Below are positions 1 through 9,310 of a DNA stretch of 64,000 nt, one piece after another (the first letter of the stretch is position 1; each line of letters opens with the position of its first letter). The notes under the pieces were generated by a model. It was given only the letters and a program-made list of their open reading frames with translations. It was not told the origin of the DNA and made no database searches. The translations under genes and the position numbers were made by a program. This DNA comes from Roseimicrobium sp. ORNL1 (lineage in GTDB: Bacteria; Verrucomicrobiota; Verrucomicrobiia; Verrucomicrobiales; Verrucomicrobiaceae): NCBI RefSeq assembly GCF_011044495.1, contig NZ_CP049143.1, positions 7,502,001-7,566,000 on the forward strand, read 5' to 3'.

Positions 1-274
1 TACGACGGTAGTCGCCTGATTCCGGTGGTCTATCTCTCACGACTGCAACATCAACAGGCAGGCGTCCGCTGTGCGTCTCTGCCTCCTCTGCATCGAGACG
101 TACCAAGCTCTCGCAGCCAGTACGTTCTTTTTCCTCTGCGTCCTTTGCCTCTCTGCCCCTTTGCGGTTAACCCGAAACAGCCCACGACGCGGCAACCTCG
201 ACAGCCATTCGCTGAAAGCACTGCCAACCGACAGCGCACCCACTGACAGACACGCCACCTAGCGTCCCACTGTC
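1..274. other. Window-edge intergenic DNA with a repeat relic
   Basis: I see no convincing gene here; the short open frames on both strands overlap each other and look like chance. Positions 125-170 hold a pyrimidine-rich run of CTCTGCGT / CTTTGCCT / CTCTGCC units ending in GCGGTTAA. This resembles a short degenerate repeat seen between genes in many Verrucomicrobiota and Planctomycetota genomes (family recalled from memory). A related purine-rich relic lies at 46285-46327. Confidence 0.5.
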
Positions 275-883
275 CTATCGCACCACCTTCACGGGCATGC
301 CCACGTAGGAGTTCTCATAGAACTTGGGCACCACATTGCGGTCCATGCGAATGCAGCCGTGGCTGGCGGGATAGCCGGGCAGGAACCCTTCGTGCATGCC
401 TACGCCATCCCAGGTGATGCGCATGAAATAGTGCATGGGCGCAGGAACATAGCGGGTGCCGGGAGGGCGGGGCGTCTTGGGCGTAGCGTCGGCATTCACC
501 GTCTTGCCGTTGCTGTCCTCAATGATGCCGTACGAGGAAGATGCATGGTCGATGTCCTTCTCCAGGATCTTGTAATCGCCGGCGGGTGTGGCGCGGTTTT
601 CCACACCCGAAGAAATGGCCCCCACACCAATGACATGGCCGCCACGGTAGAATTCCGCCACCTGGCGGCGCAGGTCCACCACGATGTACCCGGGGCCGCT
701 GGTGCCGTCATCATCCCAGTAGGAGGTGTGTTCCGCCACGCCAAGGGACTGCGGCGAGTGCGGCACGGCGCTGCCGAGACCAGCCAGGTAGTCCGCACCC
801 GCATTTTCCTGGGGCCTGGAAGCACACGAAGCCAGAAGAAATGCGCCGAGCGCACCGAGGAGAAGGGAGGATTTGCGGATCAT
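275..883 (-). CDS. L,D-transpeptidase (YkuD domain) lipoprotein
   Basis: 202 aa. The N-terminus is a lipoprotein signal with lipobox L-A-S-C, so Cys20 would be lipidated and the enzyme anchored in the envelope. The C-terminal half is a YkuD domain: GMHEG with His164, then SHGCIRM with His175 and the catalytic Cys177. Such enzymes make 3-3 cross-links in peptidoglycan or attach proteins to it. The open frame extends upstream to 1294, but the start at 883 is the one followed directly by the signal peptide, and the extension overlaps the kinase gene. It lies 188 bp downstream of the CreC-like kinase on the same strand, so shared transcription is possible. No canonical ribosome-binding site precedes the start. 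Confidence 0.9.
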   Translation of the reverse strand: MIRKSSLLLGALGAFLLASCASRPQENAGADYLAGLGSAVPHSPQSLGVAEHTSYWDDDGTSGPGYIVVDLRRQVAEFYRGGHVIGVGAISSGVENRATPAGDYKILEKDIDHASSSYGIIEDSNGKTVNADATPKTPRPPGTRYVPAPMHYFMRITWDGVGMHEGFLPGYPASHGCIRMDRNVVPKFYENSYVGMPVKVVR

Positions 884-1071
884 GACGAGCGGAAAAATCA
901 GTGGCGTGCGCAGAGGGGGACTGCAAGCACGGATTTGTGGCGTGAATGGTACGACTTCGGATTGAGAGCAGAAACATATCCACAGTCGATCGCAGATCCC
1001 TTCTTGCGCCCCGACTTGAGTCGCCTGCCCTTCCATCTCCTCTGTGTTGAAATTCACGACCCCAACAACCC

Positions 1072-2505
1072 TCACGCAGGAATGCTGAACACTGCCCGCG
1101 CGCCCTTGCCACCATCGCGATTCTCCAGCTCCACGGTTCCCTGATGCAAGGCCGCCGCTTCCTTCACGAAACACAATCCAAGACCGCTGCTCTTCTTTCC
1201 ATTGTGAGGCCGCGGCAGGGAGTAGAAGCGCTCGAACACGCGGCCCTTCGCATAGTCCGGCAAGCCCGGCCCCTCGTCCTCCACGACGAAACATGCGCGA
1301 TCATCCACCGTCTTAAGCCCGATGGAAACGACCCCGCCCTCAGGTGAAAAATCGACAGCGTTCTGCGCAAGATTCGTGAAGGCGAGCTGCAGCAGGAAGG
1401 CATCCCCACGCACCTGCACGCCATCCTGCACCCAGCAGTCGAGCTTGAGTCCACGCTGGGCCAGTGGCGCGGTGAAGTGGTCACACACTTCGCGGGCGAT
1501 GGCGCTGAGATCCACTTTCGCCGGCTCATCGAGGGCTTTTTTGTTCTCCAATGAGGCAAGTGAAAGGAGTCGCTCCAGCAGATCCTGCAAGCGAAGAGAT
1601 TCCACCTGGATGTTGCGGAGGAAGCGCACCCGCTGCGCGCCCGGCATGGTTTCCTCCTGCATGAGTTCCGCGGCGCCGCGAATCGCGGCCACCGGGCTCT
1701 TCAGCTCATGCGTGAGCGTTTGCACATAGTGCTCCACACTTTCGCGATTTTCGAGGGAGTCGCGCATCTTTTCGAAGGCGGTGCCCAGGGTCTTCATCTC
1801 CACACCGTGCAACTTCGGCACGGGTGGACGCTCCCCACGCGTGATGGACTCCGCATAGTCCGTGAGTCGGCGGATGGGACGTGTGGTCCAACGCGCCAGC
1901 AGGAAGGACCCCAGCACCATGCACAGCACCAGGGAGCCGATGGTGCGGATGAGCCATGCCTTTGTCTCATCCCTGAACTTGAAGCTACTCCTCTGGGGCT
2001 TTGCCACGGCCACCACTCCCACGATAAGCCCCTTCGAATAGATCGGCGCGGCCACATACATGATGGAGGAGTTGGGATCGCGCTCATCATCGCGCGTGGA
2101 GCGTGCGCCATACCTGCCGGTGAGGGTGAGATTCACATCGCGTTTCGAAATGATGGTACCGATGTGTTCCGGATGCAGGGAGTCGTACAGCACCTTGCCC
2201 TGCGCATCCGTGACATACACGTCCATGTTCACCTGGGTCTTGGTGTGCGAATAGATCTTCGCCTCGAAGATGCGTATGTGCACTGCCTCCATCGCCTTCC
2301 GCAGTGGCTCCGTGTCGATCTTGCGGTCCCAGTTGATGTCGCGTGCCAGCACCTCCGCCATCACGTTCGCCATGTCGACCATGGGTTCCTCCGCAGCCTC
2401 CAAGTACTGGCGCTCCACACGATCCAGCACCTGATCCATCATCAGCCAGAAGCCGATGCCTGCGATCATGGCAAAGCCGAAGAGGAGACGGGAGGTGAGG
2501 GACAT
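1072..2505 (-). CDS. creC: CreC-like sensor histidine kinase
   Basis: 477 aa, inner membrane. TM1 is near residues 5-23, a periplasmic sensor covers about 25-185 and TM2 is near 187-205. Then come HAMP, HisKA with the phospho-accepting His266 in LTHELKSP, and an HATPase domain (N-box LAQNAVDFS, G-boxes DEGPGLP and SSGLGLCFVK). Overall architecture and sensor length fit CreC, the kinase of the CreBC carbon-source/envelope-stress system. The stop of the upstream aminopeptidase gene lies only 13 bp away, so the two are probably co-transcribed. No creB regulator or creD membrane protein is adjacent, which is unusual for this family. Family assignment good, signal unknown. Confidence 0.85.
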   Translation of the reverse strand: MSLTSRLLFGFAMIAGIGFWLMMDQVLDRVERQYLEAAEEPMVDMANVMAEVLARDINWDRKIDTEPLRKAMEAVHIRIFEAKIYSHTKTQVNMDVYVTDAQGKVLYDSLHPEHIGTIISKRDVNLTLTGRYGARSTRDDERDPNSSIMYVAAPIYSKGLIVGVVAVAKPQRSSFKFRDETKAWLIRTIGSLVLCMVLGSFLLARWTTRPIRRLTDYAESITRGERPPVPKLHGVEMKTLGTAFEKMRDSLENRESVEHYVQTLTHELKSPVAAIRGAAELMQEETMPGAQRVRFLRNIQVESLRLQDLLERLLSLASLENKKALDEPAKVDLSAIAREVCDHFTAPLAQRGLKLDCWVQDGVQVRGDAFLLQLAFTNLAQNAVDFSPEGGVVSIGLKTVDDRACFVVEDEGPGLPDYAKGRVFERFYSLPRPHNGKKSSGLGLCFVKEAAALHQGTVELENRDGGKGARAVFSIPA

Positions 2506-2518
2506 GACAGCGCTCCTC

Positions 2519-5137
2519 CTACTTCGCCGGCATCCTCTCGAGCTGGCGCTGCAGGTCCTCGGACTTCTTCTGCAGTTCCTGGAGTTTACTCCACACGTCC
2601 TTCAACTCCTGCGGACCGGCCTGCGCGGCTTCAAGCGCGGTGATGGACTTCTCCGCGGCTTCGCGCACGGGATCCTTGAAGGGCTTGCTCGTGGCGGCCA
2701 ATGGCGCGAGCCAGGCAAGGCCACGCGGATCACGCAGCAGTCCGAGTGACTTCGCCGCCGCTACACGCAAAGATTCACGTGGGTCGTTGAGGTGCTCCGT
2801 GAGGTAGTTCAGCACGGCGGTGCGCTGGGGATTTTTCTCATCGCGCGCCAGGAAACCGAGGGACTCCATGGCAGCAGCGCGATCCCAGGTGCCAAAATCG
2901 AGTGGCGTCTTCTGCAAACGTGCGAGGATGGCCGGCACCGCGCTGGCGTCATCCTGCGCACGGAAGGTGCCGATGGCTGCCATGGCCACCTGATTCCAGT
3001 AGGTCTCGGATTCCAGATGCTTCATCAGTGCCGCGGTGATCGCGGCATCGCCGGGGCGCTGGCTCCAGGTCTTGATGATCTCCGCGAGGATTTCGGGATT
3101 CTTCTCAATCGCGGCCTGCTTCATCAGCGCTTCCCACGCTTCCGGGTGCGGGAATGCAGTGAGAGCCTCCACCACTTCCACACGCACGCGGGCATCTGGC
3201 TGCGCGAGGCTCTTGGCGAGGTACGCACGCGCTTCAGGCGTGTTCATCTTCCTGAGCGCCTTCGCCGCCTCACTGCGTACGCCATGGAAGGCGTCCTTGT
3301 TCAGCACCTCCGCGAGTTGTGCGGCGCTCTCCGCGTTCTTCTTCCCACCGAGGGCCTGCACCGCGAGCATGCGGCCGATGACATCCCCCTGCAGTTGCCG
3401 CTTCAGCATGTCCGGTGGCGGATTGAAGCTCATCTTTGCCAGCACGGTGTAGTCTGGATCCACGCGCACCAGTTCCGGGGCGGAAGGCAGCGGGAAGGAG
3501 AAGCTCTCCTCGGCCTTGCTCACGGTCACGCTGAAGTCGCGCGGCTTGGCCTCACCCTTCACCCAGAAGCGCACCGGCAGATCGAAATGGAAGAGCAGCA
3601 CCTCGGGGGTCACCTTCTGCGTCTGCTTCACATTCAGCTTCGCCTGCTTCGTCCCGGCATCCCATGAATAGTCGACATCCAGATCCGGCACGCCACCGTG
3701 GTAGAGCCACTGGTCGGCGAACTGATCAAAGGACAAGCCGGACACCTCTTCGAGCACATCCATGAGGTCATCCGTGGTCGCCACGGTGCCCCGTTGCTTT
3801 TCCAGGTACCTGCGGATGGCCTTGCGATAGAGATCCGGGCCGAGGCGCGCGCGGATCATATGCAGGATCCACGCACCCTTCGGATACACGCGCTGGTCGA
3901 ACTGCTCCATGGGGTCCTTGTAGTCACGCCACACGGTAGGACGATTGTCCTCCTTCTCCATCACGCGGCGGGCTTCGCGCCAGAGGGAGTAGAGCATGGC
4001 ATCACGGCCTGATTTCGCCTCTTCATAGAGCACGGTGTAATAACTGGCGAAGCCCTCATTCAGCCAGAGGTGCGACCAGTCGCGGCAGGTCACCAGATCG
4101 CCGAACCACTGGTGCGCCGTCTCATGCGCATCCAGCCGGTGCAGGGTATTGAGCTGCTCCGTCTCATCGCGGAAGAGCATATTGGCCGTGTTGAAGGTGC
4201 AGCTCGTGTTCTCCATGCCGCCGGCCACGAAGTCGAGGCAATACACCTGGGCATACTTGTCCCAAGGGAAGGGCACGCCGGTCTCGTCCTGGTAGAACTC
4301 GATGATCTTCTTGGTGTCGCGGAAGGCACCGGCAGCTTGATCCTTCTCCGAGGGCGGCACATAGAGCGTGAGCGGCAGCTCGCCGACCTTGTCTTCGAGC
4401 TTGTGGAAGTAACCCGCGGCGAGTGCCACGAGGTAGTTCACATGCGGCTTGTCCTGCCGCCAGTGCCAGGACTGCAGGCCACCCGCGTCCTTCGTTTGGG
4501 ACACCAGCACGCCATTCGAAATCACACTCATGCCCTCCGGCACGTGGCAGATCACTTCGCTGGTGAAGCGCTCGTTCGGATAATCATAGCAGGGAAACCA
4601 GAAACGGTGCAGCTCGGCCTCGCCCTGGGTCCACACTTGCGTGTCGCCGGGCTTGTAACCCATCTCCGGCGTGCGGAAGTACAGACCGCGCTCCGGCTGC
4701 GCGCGATACGTGATATTCACCGAGGCCTGCACATCCGGCGCAATGGCATCCTTGAAGTGGATGACCAGCTTGTCATCCGTAACCTCGTGACTGGCGAGCG
4801 TCGCGCCCTGCACGGCCACCTTCTCCACGACCAGGCCGACGGCATCCAGCTCCAGCTCCGACAGCGGCTTGGCGATGGGATGGAAAATCAGCGTGGCCGT
4901 GCCGCGCACAGTGCGCTTCGCGAAATCTGGCGTCACGTCGAGCTGGAGATGTTGCACATCCACATGGCGGTCGCGGGCATACTTGCGGCCCGGTTTCTCA
5001 CCTACAGGAGCCGGCAGAAGACGCGTGTGCGCCTGAGTGTGGTCCTGCCCACATCGGCAGATCATCTCCTCCTTTCCCAAGGCGATATGCGACAGAGTGC
5101 AGCACGTCAGGACGGCCAGAGCGAGGAAACGCGACAT
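2519..5137 (-). CDS. M1-family zinc aminopeptidase with C-terminal HEAT repeats
   Basis: 872 aa, with a signal peptide at residues 1-20. The substrate-recognition motif GGMEN is at 306-310. The zinc site HETAH is at 338-342 with the third ligand Glu361 in LNEGFASY, the exact M1 spacing. From about residue 590 the protein consists of repeated helical HEAT/PBS-lyase-like units, and it ends in a short coiled coil. Predicted role: removal of N-terminal residues from peptides outside the cytoplasm. A Cys-rich MICRCG stretch follows the signal peptide. I placed the start at 5137 because the signal peptide follows directly; in-frame upstream codons at 5146 and 5161 (ATG) and 5173 (TTG) lack better ribosome-binding sites. 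Probably the first gene of an operon with creC. Confidence 0.92.
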   Translation of the reverse strand: MSRFLALAVLTCCTLSHIALGKEEMICRCGQDHTQAHTRLLPAPVGEKPGRKYARDRHVDVQHLQLDVTPDFAKRTVRGTATLIFHPIAKPLSELELDAVGLVVEKVAVQGATLASHEVTDDKLVIHFKDAIAPDVQASVNITYRAQPERGLYFRTPEMGYKPGDTQVWTQGEAELHRFWFPCYDYPNERFTSEVICHVPEGMSVISNGVLVSQTKDAGGLQSWHWRQDKPHVNYLVALAAGYFHKLEDKVGELPLTLYVPPSEKDQAAGAFRDTKKIIEFYQDETGVPFPWDKYAQVYCLDFVAGGMENTSCTFNTANMLFRDETEQLNTLHRLDAHETAHQWFGDLVTCRDWSHLWLNEGFASYYTVLYEEAKSGRDAMLYSLWREARRVMEKEDNRPTVWRDYKDPMEQFDQRVYPKGAWILHMIRARLGPDLYRKAIRRYLEKQRGTVATTDDLMDVLEEVSGLSFDQFADQWLYHGGVPDLDVDYSWDAGTKQAKLNVKQTQKVTPEVLLFHFDLPVRFWVKGEAKPRDFSVTVSKAEESFSFPLPSAPELVRVDPDYTVLAKMSFNPPPDMLKRQLQGDVIGRMLAVQALGGKKNAESAAQLAEVLNKDAFHGVRSEAAKALRKMNTPEARAYLAKSLAQPDARVRVEVVEALTAFPHPEAWEALMKQAAIEKNPEILAEIIKTWSQRPGDAAITAALMKHLESETYWNQVAMAAIGTFRAQDDASAVPAILARLQKTPLDFGTWDRAAAMESLGFLARDEKNPQRTAVLNYLTEHLNDPRESLRVAAAKSLGLLRDPRGLAWLAPLAATSKPFKDPVREAAEKSITALEAAQAGPQELKDVWSKLQELQKKSEDLQRQLERMPAK

Positions 5138-5446
5138 GGGCCGCATGCTAGCGGGAGGCATCGACGGGGGCAAGGAACAGTCTGTGGCGCCATGCCAGCT
5201 CCCGGGAAAACCGTGCCGACAGTCATAAGAGGATGAAAAACATCAAATTCCCGACAACGGATCGGCCCGTAAAGATACCAAGATCAGGCTCGTCTCGCCG
5301 GATTCGGGAATGCCAGCCCAGATTGAGATTGCCCAACCGAACGGAAGGACGTCTCATGGTCACTATTCATGCCCGAGCCGGGAAAATCTTGCGTCTTCCT
5401 TGAGCAAGACGACCGTTTTGCGCGTTCTTCTTTCCTCCAAATGCCT
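5138..5446. other. Divergent intergenic region
   Basis: About 300 bp separate the aminopeptidase gene (minus) from the HtrA-like protease gene (plus), so promoters for both directions should lie here. I do not recognise a clear promoter or operator. A weak hairpin (TCTTGC/GCAAGA arms) sits near 5388-5411, in the leader of the protease gene. The plus-strand open frame reaches back to 5369, but that extension has no signal-peptide character. Confidence 0.4.
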
Positions 5447-6985
5447 ATGTCCAAGTCCCTGCTCCTGCCGGCGTTGCTGTTGACGGCGCTCCACCTGCCC
5501 CTGATGGGCGAAGGTACCAAACAAGAACAAGCCCCTCCAGCTGCCACGACCGAAGAGACTCAGGCGGTTGCGAAGAATGCCCCGGCCGGGACCGACCCTT
5601 TCGAGGGCATCGTGCGCATCGAGGCAGAATTCCTGCTCCCTGACTACCGCACGCCCTGGCAGGCCGGCCGCCCCACCAGCGGAAACGGCACAGGCTGGCT
5701 CGTGGGGAAGAACAAGTTCATCACCAACGCCCACGTGGTGAGCAACAGCACCAAGATCTTCATCCGCACCACGGATGACCCGAAACCCTACGAGGCGAAG
5801 ATCGTCCACATCGCCCATGACTGCGACCTGGCCATGCTCGAACCGCTCGATACGAAGCGCTTCGCCGACCTGAAGCCGCTCAAGCTGGATGATGTGCCGA
5901 AACTCGATACCGAGGTCATCGCGGTGGGTTATCCCATCGGAGGCGACCGGGTGAGCGTGACACGCGGTGTGGTCTCCCGCATCGACTTCCAGAGCTACTC
6001 ACACAGCGGCATCGACCAGCATCTGGCCATCCAGGTGGATGCGGCGATCAACCCCGGCAACAGCGGTGGCCCGGTCCTGCAAGGCGGCAAGGTCGTGGGC
6101 GTGGCCTTCCAGGGCTACAGCGGCGCCGTGGCCCAGAATGTGGGCTACATGATCCCTGTGCCGGTCATCAACCGCTTCCTCAAGGACATTGAAGACGGAA
6201 GCTACGACCACTACATGGATCTGGCGATCACGGATTTCCCGATTGAGAACCCTGCCCAAATCAAGGCGCTCGGCCTGGAAGACAACGGCGTGGGCGTGAT
6301 GGTGGCGAATGTCGACAGCGCCAGCTGCGCAGGTGACCTTCTCAAAGTGGGCGATGTGCTCATGGCCATCGACGGCAGCCCCGTTTACAACAACGGCCTC
6401 ATCCGCCTGGACGGCGAGATGGTGGACATGAATGAAGTCGTGGAGCGCAAGTTCGCCGGCGACAAGATCAAGATCGACATCCTCCGTGGAGGCAAGCCCC
6501 AGACGGTGGAGCTGGAACTGAAGCGCTACCTCCCCTACCTCATGCTGGGTGAGCAGTATGTCCAGCGCCCCACCTACGTGCTCTACGCGGGCATGCTCTT
6601 CCAGCCGATGACGCGCAACCTGATGGAAGCGCATAACATCCGTGACCCGCTCGTAAACTACTGGTTCGACAACTACGTGACCAAGGAACTCTTCAAGGAG
6701 CGCCCCGAAGTCGTCGTCCTCACCGCCATCCTGCCCGATGAGGTCAACAGCTACCTGCAAGGGTACCAGCACAGCATCGTGGACGAGATCAACGGCGTGA
6801 AGATCAAGAACCTCAAGGACGTGGCCGAAGCGCTGAAGCACAAGGAAGGCGACGGCAAGTTCGTGGTGGTGAAGCTGCTTGAGAAGAACCGCCCTCTCGT
6901 GCTCCGCCGCGACCTCGCGGACGCTGCCCAGCCGATCATCCTGCAGAAGTACGGCGTGGATAAGGACAGCTACCTCGGGGACTGA
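5447..6985 (+). CDS. HtrA/DegP-like trypsin-fold serine protease with PDZ domain
   Basis: 512 aa with a hydrophobic signal peptide at residues 1-20. The catalytic triad is complete: His96 in TNAHVV, Asp127 in DLAML and Ser206 in GNSGGP, followed by a PDZ domain from about 265 to 370 and a longer C-terminal region that may hold a second degenerate PDZ. Known members degrade or chaperone misfolded proteins in the periplasm. I chose the ATG at 5447; the one at 5441 is equally possible and the upstream extension to 5369 is not signal-like. The next gene, about 85 bp downstream on the same strand, is a paralogue with altered active-site residues, so the two probably act together. Confidence 0.92.
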   Translation: MSKSLLLPALLLTALHLPLMGEGTKQEQAPPAATTEETQAVAKNAPAGTDPFEGIVRIEAEFLLPDYRTPWQAGRPTSGNGTGWLVGKNKFITNAHVVSNSTKIFIRTTDDPKPYEAKIVHIAHDCDLAMLEPLDTKRFADLKPLKLDDVPKLDTEVIAVGYPIGGDRVSVTRGVVSRIDFQSYSHSGIDQHLAIQVDAAINPGNSGGPVLQGGKVVGVAFQGYSGAVAQNVGYMIPVPVINRFLKDIEDGSYDHYMDLAITDFPIENPAQIKALGLEDNGVGVMVANVDSASCAGDLLKVGDVLMAIDGSPVYNNGLIRLDGEMVDMNEVVERKFAGDKIKIDILRGGKPQTVELELKRYLPYLMLGEQYVQRPTYVLYAGMLFQPMTRNLMEAHNIRDPLVNYWFDNYVTKELFKERPEVVVLTAILPDEVNSYLQGYQHSIVDEINGVKIKNLKDVAEALKHKEGDGKFVVVKLLEKNRPLVLRRDLADAAQPIILQKYGVDKDSYLGD

Positions 6986-7070
6986 TCTGTCAGACCCATT
7001 CATCCCAAGCTGCTCCACTCACCGAGTACGAGTTTTTGTTCCCAAGATTTCCCTTTTGCTTCCCATGGTT

Positions 7071-8648
7071 ATGAATCCCTTTCGTGTAACTCTTGCCGCG
7101 CTGCTGGTGCTGGCCGCACCGGTGCTCGCGCAAGCGCAAAGCCGCCCGCAACAACAAGGACAAGGTCGCGGCGGTGAAAAGAGCGCCCTCAGCGAGGAGC
7201 CCGTGGCCGTGGTGGCCATGCCCATCGTCGAAGCGGCGGGCAAGAATACCTCCCTGCTGCGTGTGAACGTGACGTACCAGGCCTGGAACTTCCGGGTGCC
7301 GTGGCAGAAGACCTCCCCCGGCACGCGCCGCGGCCTCGGCGTGCTGATGGAGAAGAATCAGATCCTCGTCACCGCGCAGATCGTGGCGGACGCGACCTAC
7401 ATCGAGCTTGAGCAGGCCGACACCGGCCAGAAGCTCACTGCCAAGGTGAAGGCCGTGGACTACGATGCGAACCTCGCCGTGCTTGAGCCTGCCTCGGATC
7501 CGAAGGAATTCTTCTCGGCCCTCAAACCGCTGGCCATTGAGACCAGCGGTCGCATTGGTGACAAGCTCCAGGTCTGGCAGCTTGGTCGCGTGGGTGACCT
7601 CATCATCACCCCGCTGGAGATCAACAAGGTGCTCACCTCCCGCTACGTGCTCGATACGAGCCATTTCCTCGTGTACGAGACGATCGGCATCATCCGCAGC
7701 GAGTCGAACAGCTTCACCCTTCCGGTCATCAAGAACGGCAAACTCGCCGGCCTGCTGCTGCGCTACAACTCGCGCGACCAGACCGCGACGGTGCTCCCCG
7801 GACCCATCATCGCACACTTCCTGAAGGACATCGCTTCCGGCGATTACAAGGGCTTCCCGAGCCTCGGCGTCGAGTACCAGCAGACGCTGGATGAGCAGTT
7901 CCGCGAATACCTTGGCATGACCAAGGACCAGCAGGGCGTGTACATCGGCGAGGTCGCCAAGGGCGGCAGCGCGGAGAGCCTGGGCATGAAGAAGGGCGAC
8001 ATCCTCATGGAGATGAATGGATACAAGGTCGACGCCCGCGGTGACTACAAGGATCCCGTCTTCGGTCCCGTGAACCTGAGCCATCTCGTGCGTGGCAACA
8101 GCTACGTGGGTGACAAGGTCTCCGTGAAGGTGCTGCGTGATGGCAAGGAACAGACCCTCTCCGGCAAGCTCACCCGCAAGAATCCGAAGGACTATGTGGT
8201 GTGGCCCTACCTCTTCGACCGCGGCGCAAACTTCCTCGTGATGGGCGGCCTTGTGTTCCAGGAACTCTCCATCCCGTACCTCCAATCCTTCGGTGAAAAC
8301 TGGGAAACCAGCGGCCCCCTTCGCCTCGTGCACATCGCGAGCCATGCGGATGAGTATGAGAAGATGGGCAAGAAGAAGATCATCTTCCTCTCCGGCGCCC
8401 TTCCCACCCGCAGCACCCAGGGCTACGGCCGCATCGGTGGCAGCATCGTGAGCAAGGTGAATGGCAAGGAAATCAATGACCTCAGCGATCTCGACAAGGC
8501 CTTCAAGGAGCCGCAGAACCTGCTGCACACCATCGAGCTCGAAGACTTCCCCAAGATCATCTATCTCGACGCCATTGCCGCGGAATCGGACAACCTGAAG
8601 CTCATGGACGTGCCCTACCGTGTGGGGACGCTGAAGCGGATTGAGTAG
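7071..8648 (+). CDS. HtrA-like pseudoprotease with PDZ domain
   Basis: 525 aa with a signal peptide (cleavage near AQAQS, residues 20-24). It aligns along its length with the upstream protease, but the catalytic positions differ: TAQIV has Gln103 where the active enzyme has His, and DANLAVLEP has Asn134 for the catalytic Asp. The Ser loop reads SNSFTLPV instead of GNSGGPV, so the oxyanion glycines are lost. The PDZ domain (about 265-370) and C-terminal region are kept. I infer a non-catalytic adaptor, regulator or substrate-binding partner in the same compartment. ATGs at 7065 and 7071 are both possible. The open frame, length and codon use are intact, so this is not a decaying gene. A strong terminator follows. 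Confidence 0.9.
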   Translation: MNPFRVTLAALLVLAAPVLAQAQSRPQQQGQGRGGEKSALSEEPVAVVAMPIVEAAGKNTSLLRVNVTYQAWNFRVPWQKTSPGTRRGLGVLMEKNQILVTAQIVADATYIELEQADTGQKLTAKVKAVDYDANLAVLEPASDPKEFFSALKPLAIETSGRIGDKLQVWQLGRVGDLIITPLEINKVLTSRYVLDTSHFLVYETIGIIRSESNSFTLPVIKNGKLAGLLLRYNSRDQTATVLPGPIIAHFLKDIASGDYKGFPSLGVEYQQTLDEQFREYLGMTKDQQGVYIGEVAKGGSAESLGMKKGDILMEMNGYKVDARGDYKDPVFGPVNLSHLVRGNSYVGDKVSVKVLRDGKEQTLSGKLTRKNPKDYVVWPYLFDRGANFLVMGGLVFQELSIPYLQSFGENWETSGPLRLVHIASHADEYEKMGKKKIIFLSGALPTRSTQGYGRIGGSIVSKVNGKEINDLSDLDKAFKEPQNLLHTIELEDFPKIIYLDAIAAESDNLKLMDVPYRVGTLKRIE

Positions 8649-8695
8649 TTAGGTTCGATTGCGAACGACACAGACAGATACAGATGCCATTCATG

Positions 8696-8725
8696 AAAAC
8701 GGGAGCAGCGATGCTCCCGTTTTTT
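8696..8725 (+). terminator. Rho-independent terminator after the protease pair
   Basis: A 12-bp stem (AAAACGGGAGCA with TGCTCCCGTTTT) closes a GCGA loop and runs into a T tract. It ends the two-gene protease transcript 48 bp after the second stop codon. Confidence 0.9.
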
Positions 8726-8760
8726 GTTGGGAAATGCCGTCCTTCCGATAACCTAGTCCC

Positions 8761-9279
8761 ATGCCTCGGCCTATTAAGATCGTCCTGCTGATAGCAATTC
8801 TGGTCCTGATATCAGCTGTGGGTTGGTATGTCGTGCCAAGATGGACGCAGCGCGACCCGCTCACGATACGGGTACTGGAGTTCAAGCGGGTCAGCGCAGA
8901 TAGGGTCGCGGTGAAATACGAAGTGGAGAACACATCGCCATATGACGTGCTAGGCATGGTTTTTCTGGAGTTCCACGGTGCCCACCTCGCAGGTCGTTTC
9001 GACGAGCTCAGTTATCTGGTAGAAGACCACTTCTGGGAAGGAAAGGTCCTCCAGCCGGGCTTTCGCAAGACGATTGATACTGAATTCTCCCTGGCTGATT
9101 CTGATGCGAGCAGCCCACAGTACTTTCTATATGCCTGGGATCCCATGCCAGCTCATCTGCTGCGCAAGATGATACCAGCCTATCGGAAGAACATGGACAA
9201 AGGGTCCCTGCGCGTACGGATTGGGTCGGATGGACCATTTGTCCTCACGGACAAGGATGTGTCGCGGGCGCAACCGTGA
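8761..9279 (+). CDS. Membrane-anchored hypothetical protein
   Basis: 172 aa. One N-terminal membrane segment (about residues 5-25, IVLLIAILVLISAVGWYVV) is followed by an exported or cytoplasmic domain of about 140 aa rich in beta-strand-like stretches. I recognise no family. The terminator just upstream suggests its own promoter, and its lower GC and less biased codons than the neighbours hint at a fast-evolving or acquired gene. It ends 31 bp before the convergent sufE gene. Confidence 0.65.
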   Translation: MPRPIKIVLLIAILVLISAVGWYVVPRWTQRDPLTIRVLEFKRVSADRVAVKYEVENTSPYDVLGMVFLEFHGAHLAGRFDELSYLVEDHFWEGKVLQPGFRKTIDTEFSLADSDASSPQYFLYAWDPMPAHLLRKMIPAYRKNMDKGSLRVRIGSDGPFVLTDKDVSRAQP

Positions 9280-9310
9280 GCCTCAATGGGTGCAGCCCTC
9301 GTCCCGTTTC

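Noticed and set aside
4070-5236. 388-codon plus-strand open frame
   Set aside because: Antisense to the M1 aminopeptidase zinc-site region; no independent support.
6990-8528. 512-codon minus-strand open frame
   Set aside because: Antisense to the pseudoprotease, which has a signal peptide and PDZ domain; the antisense product has no motif.
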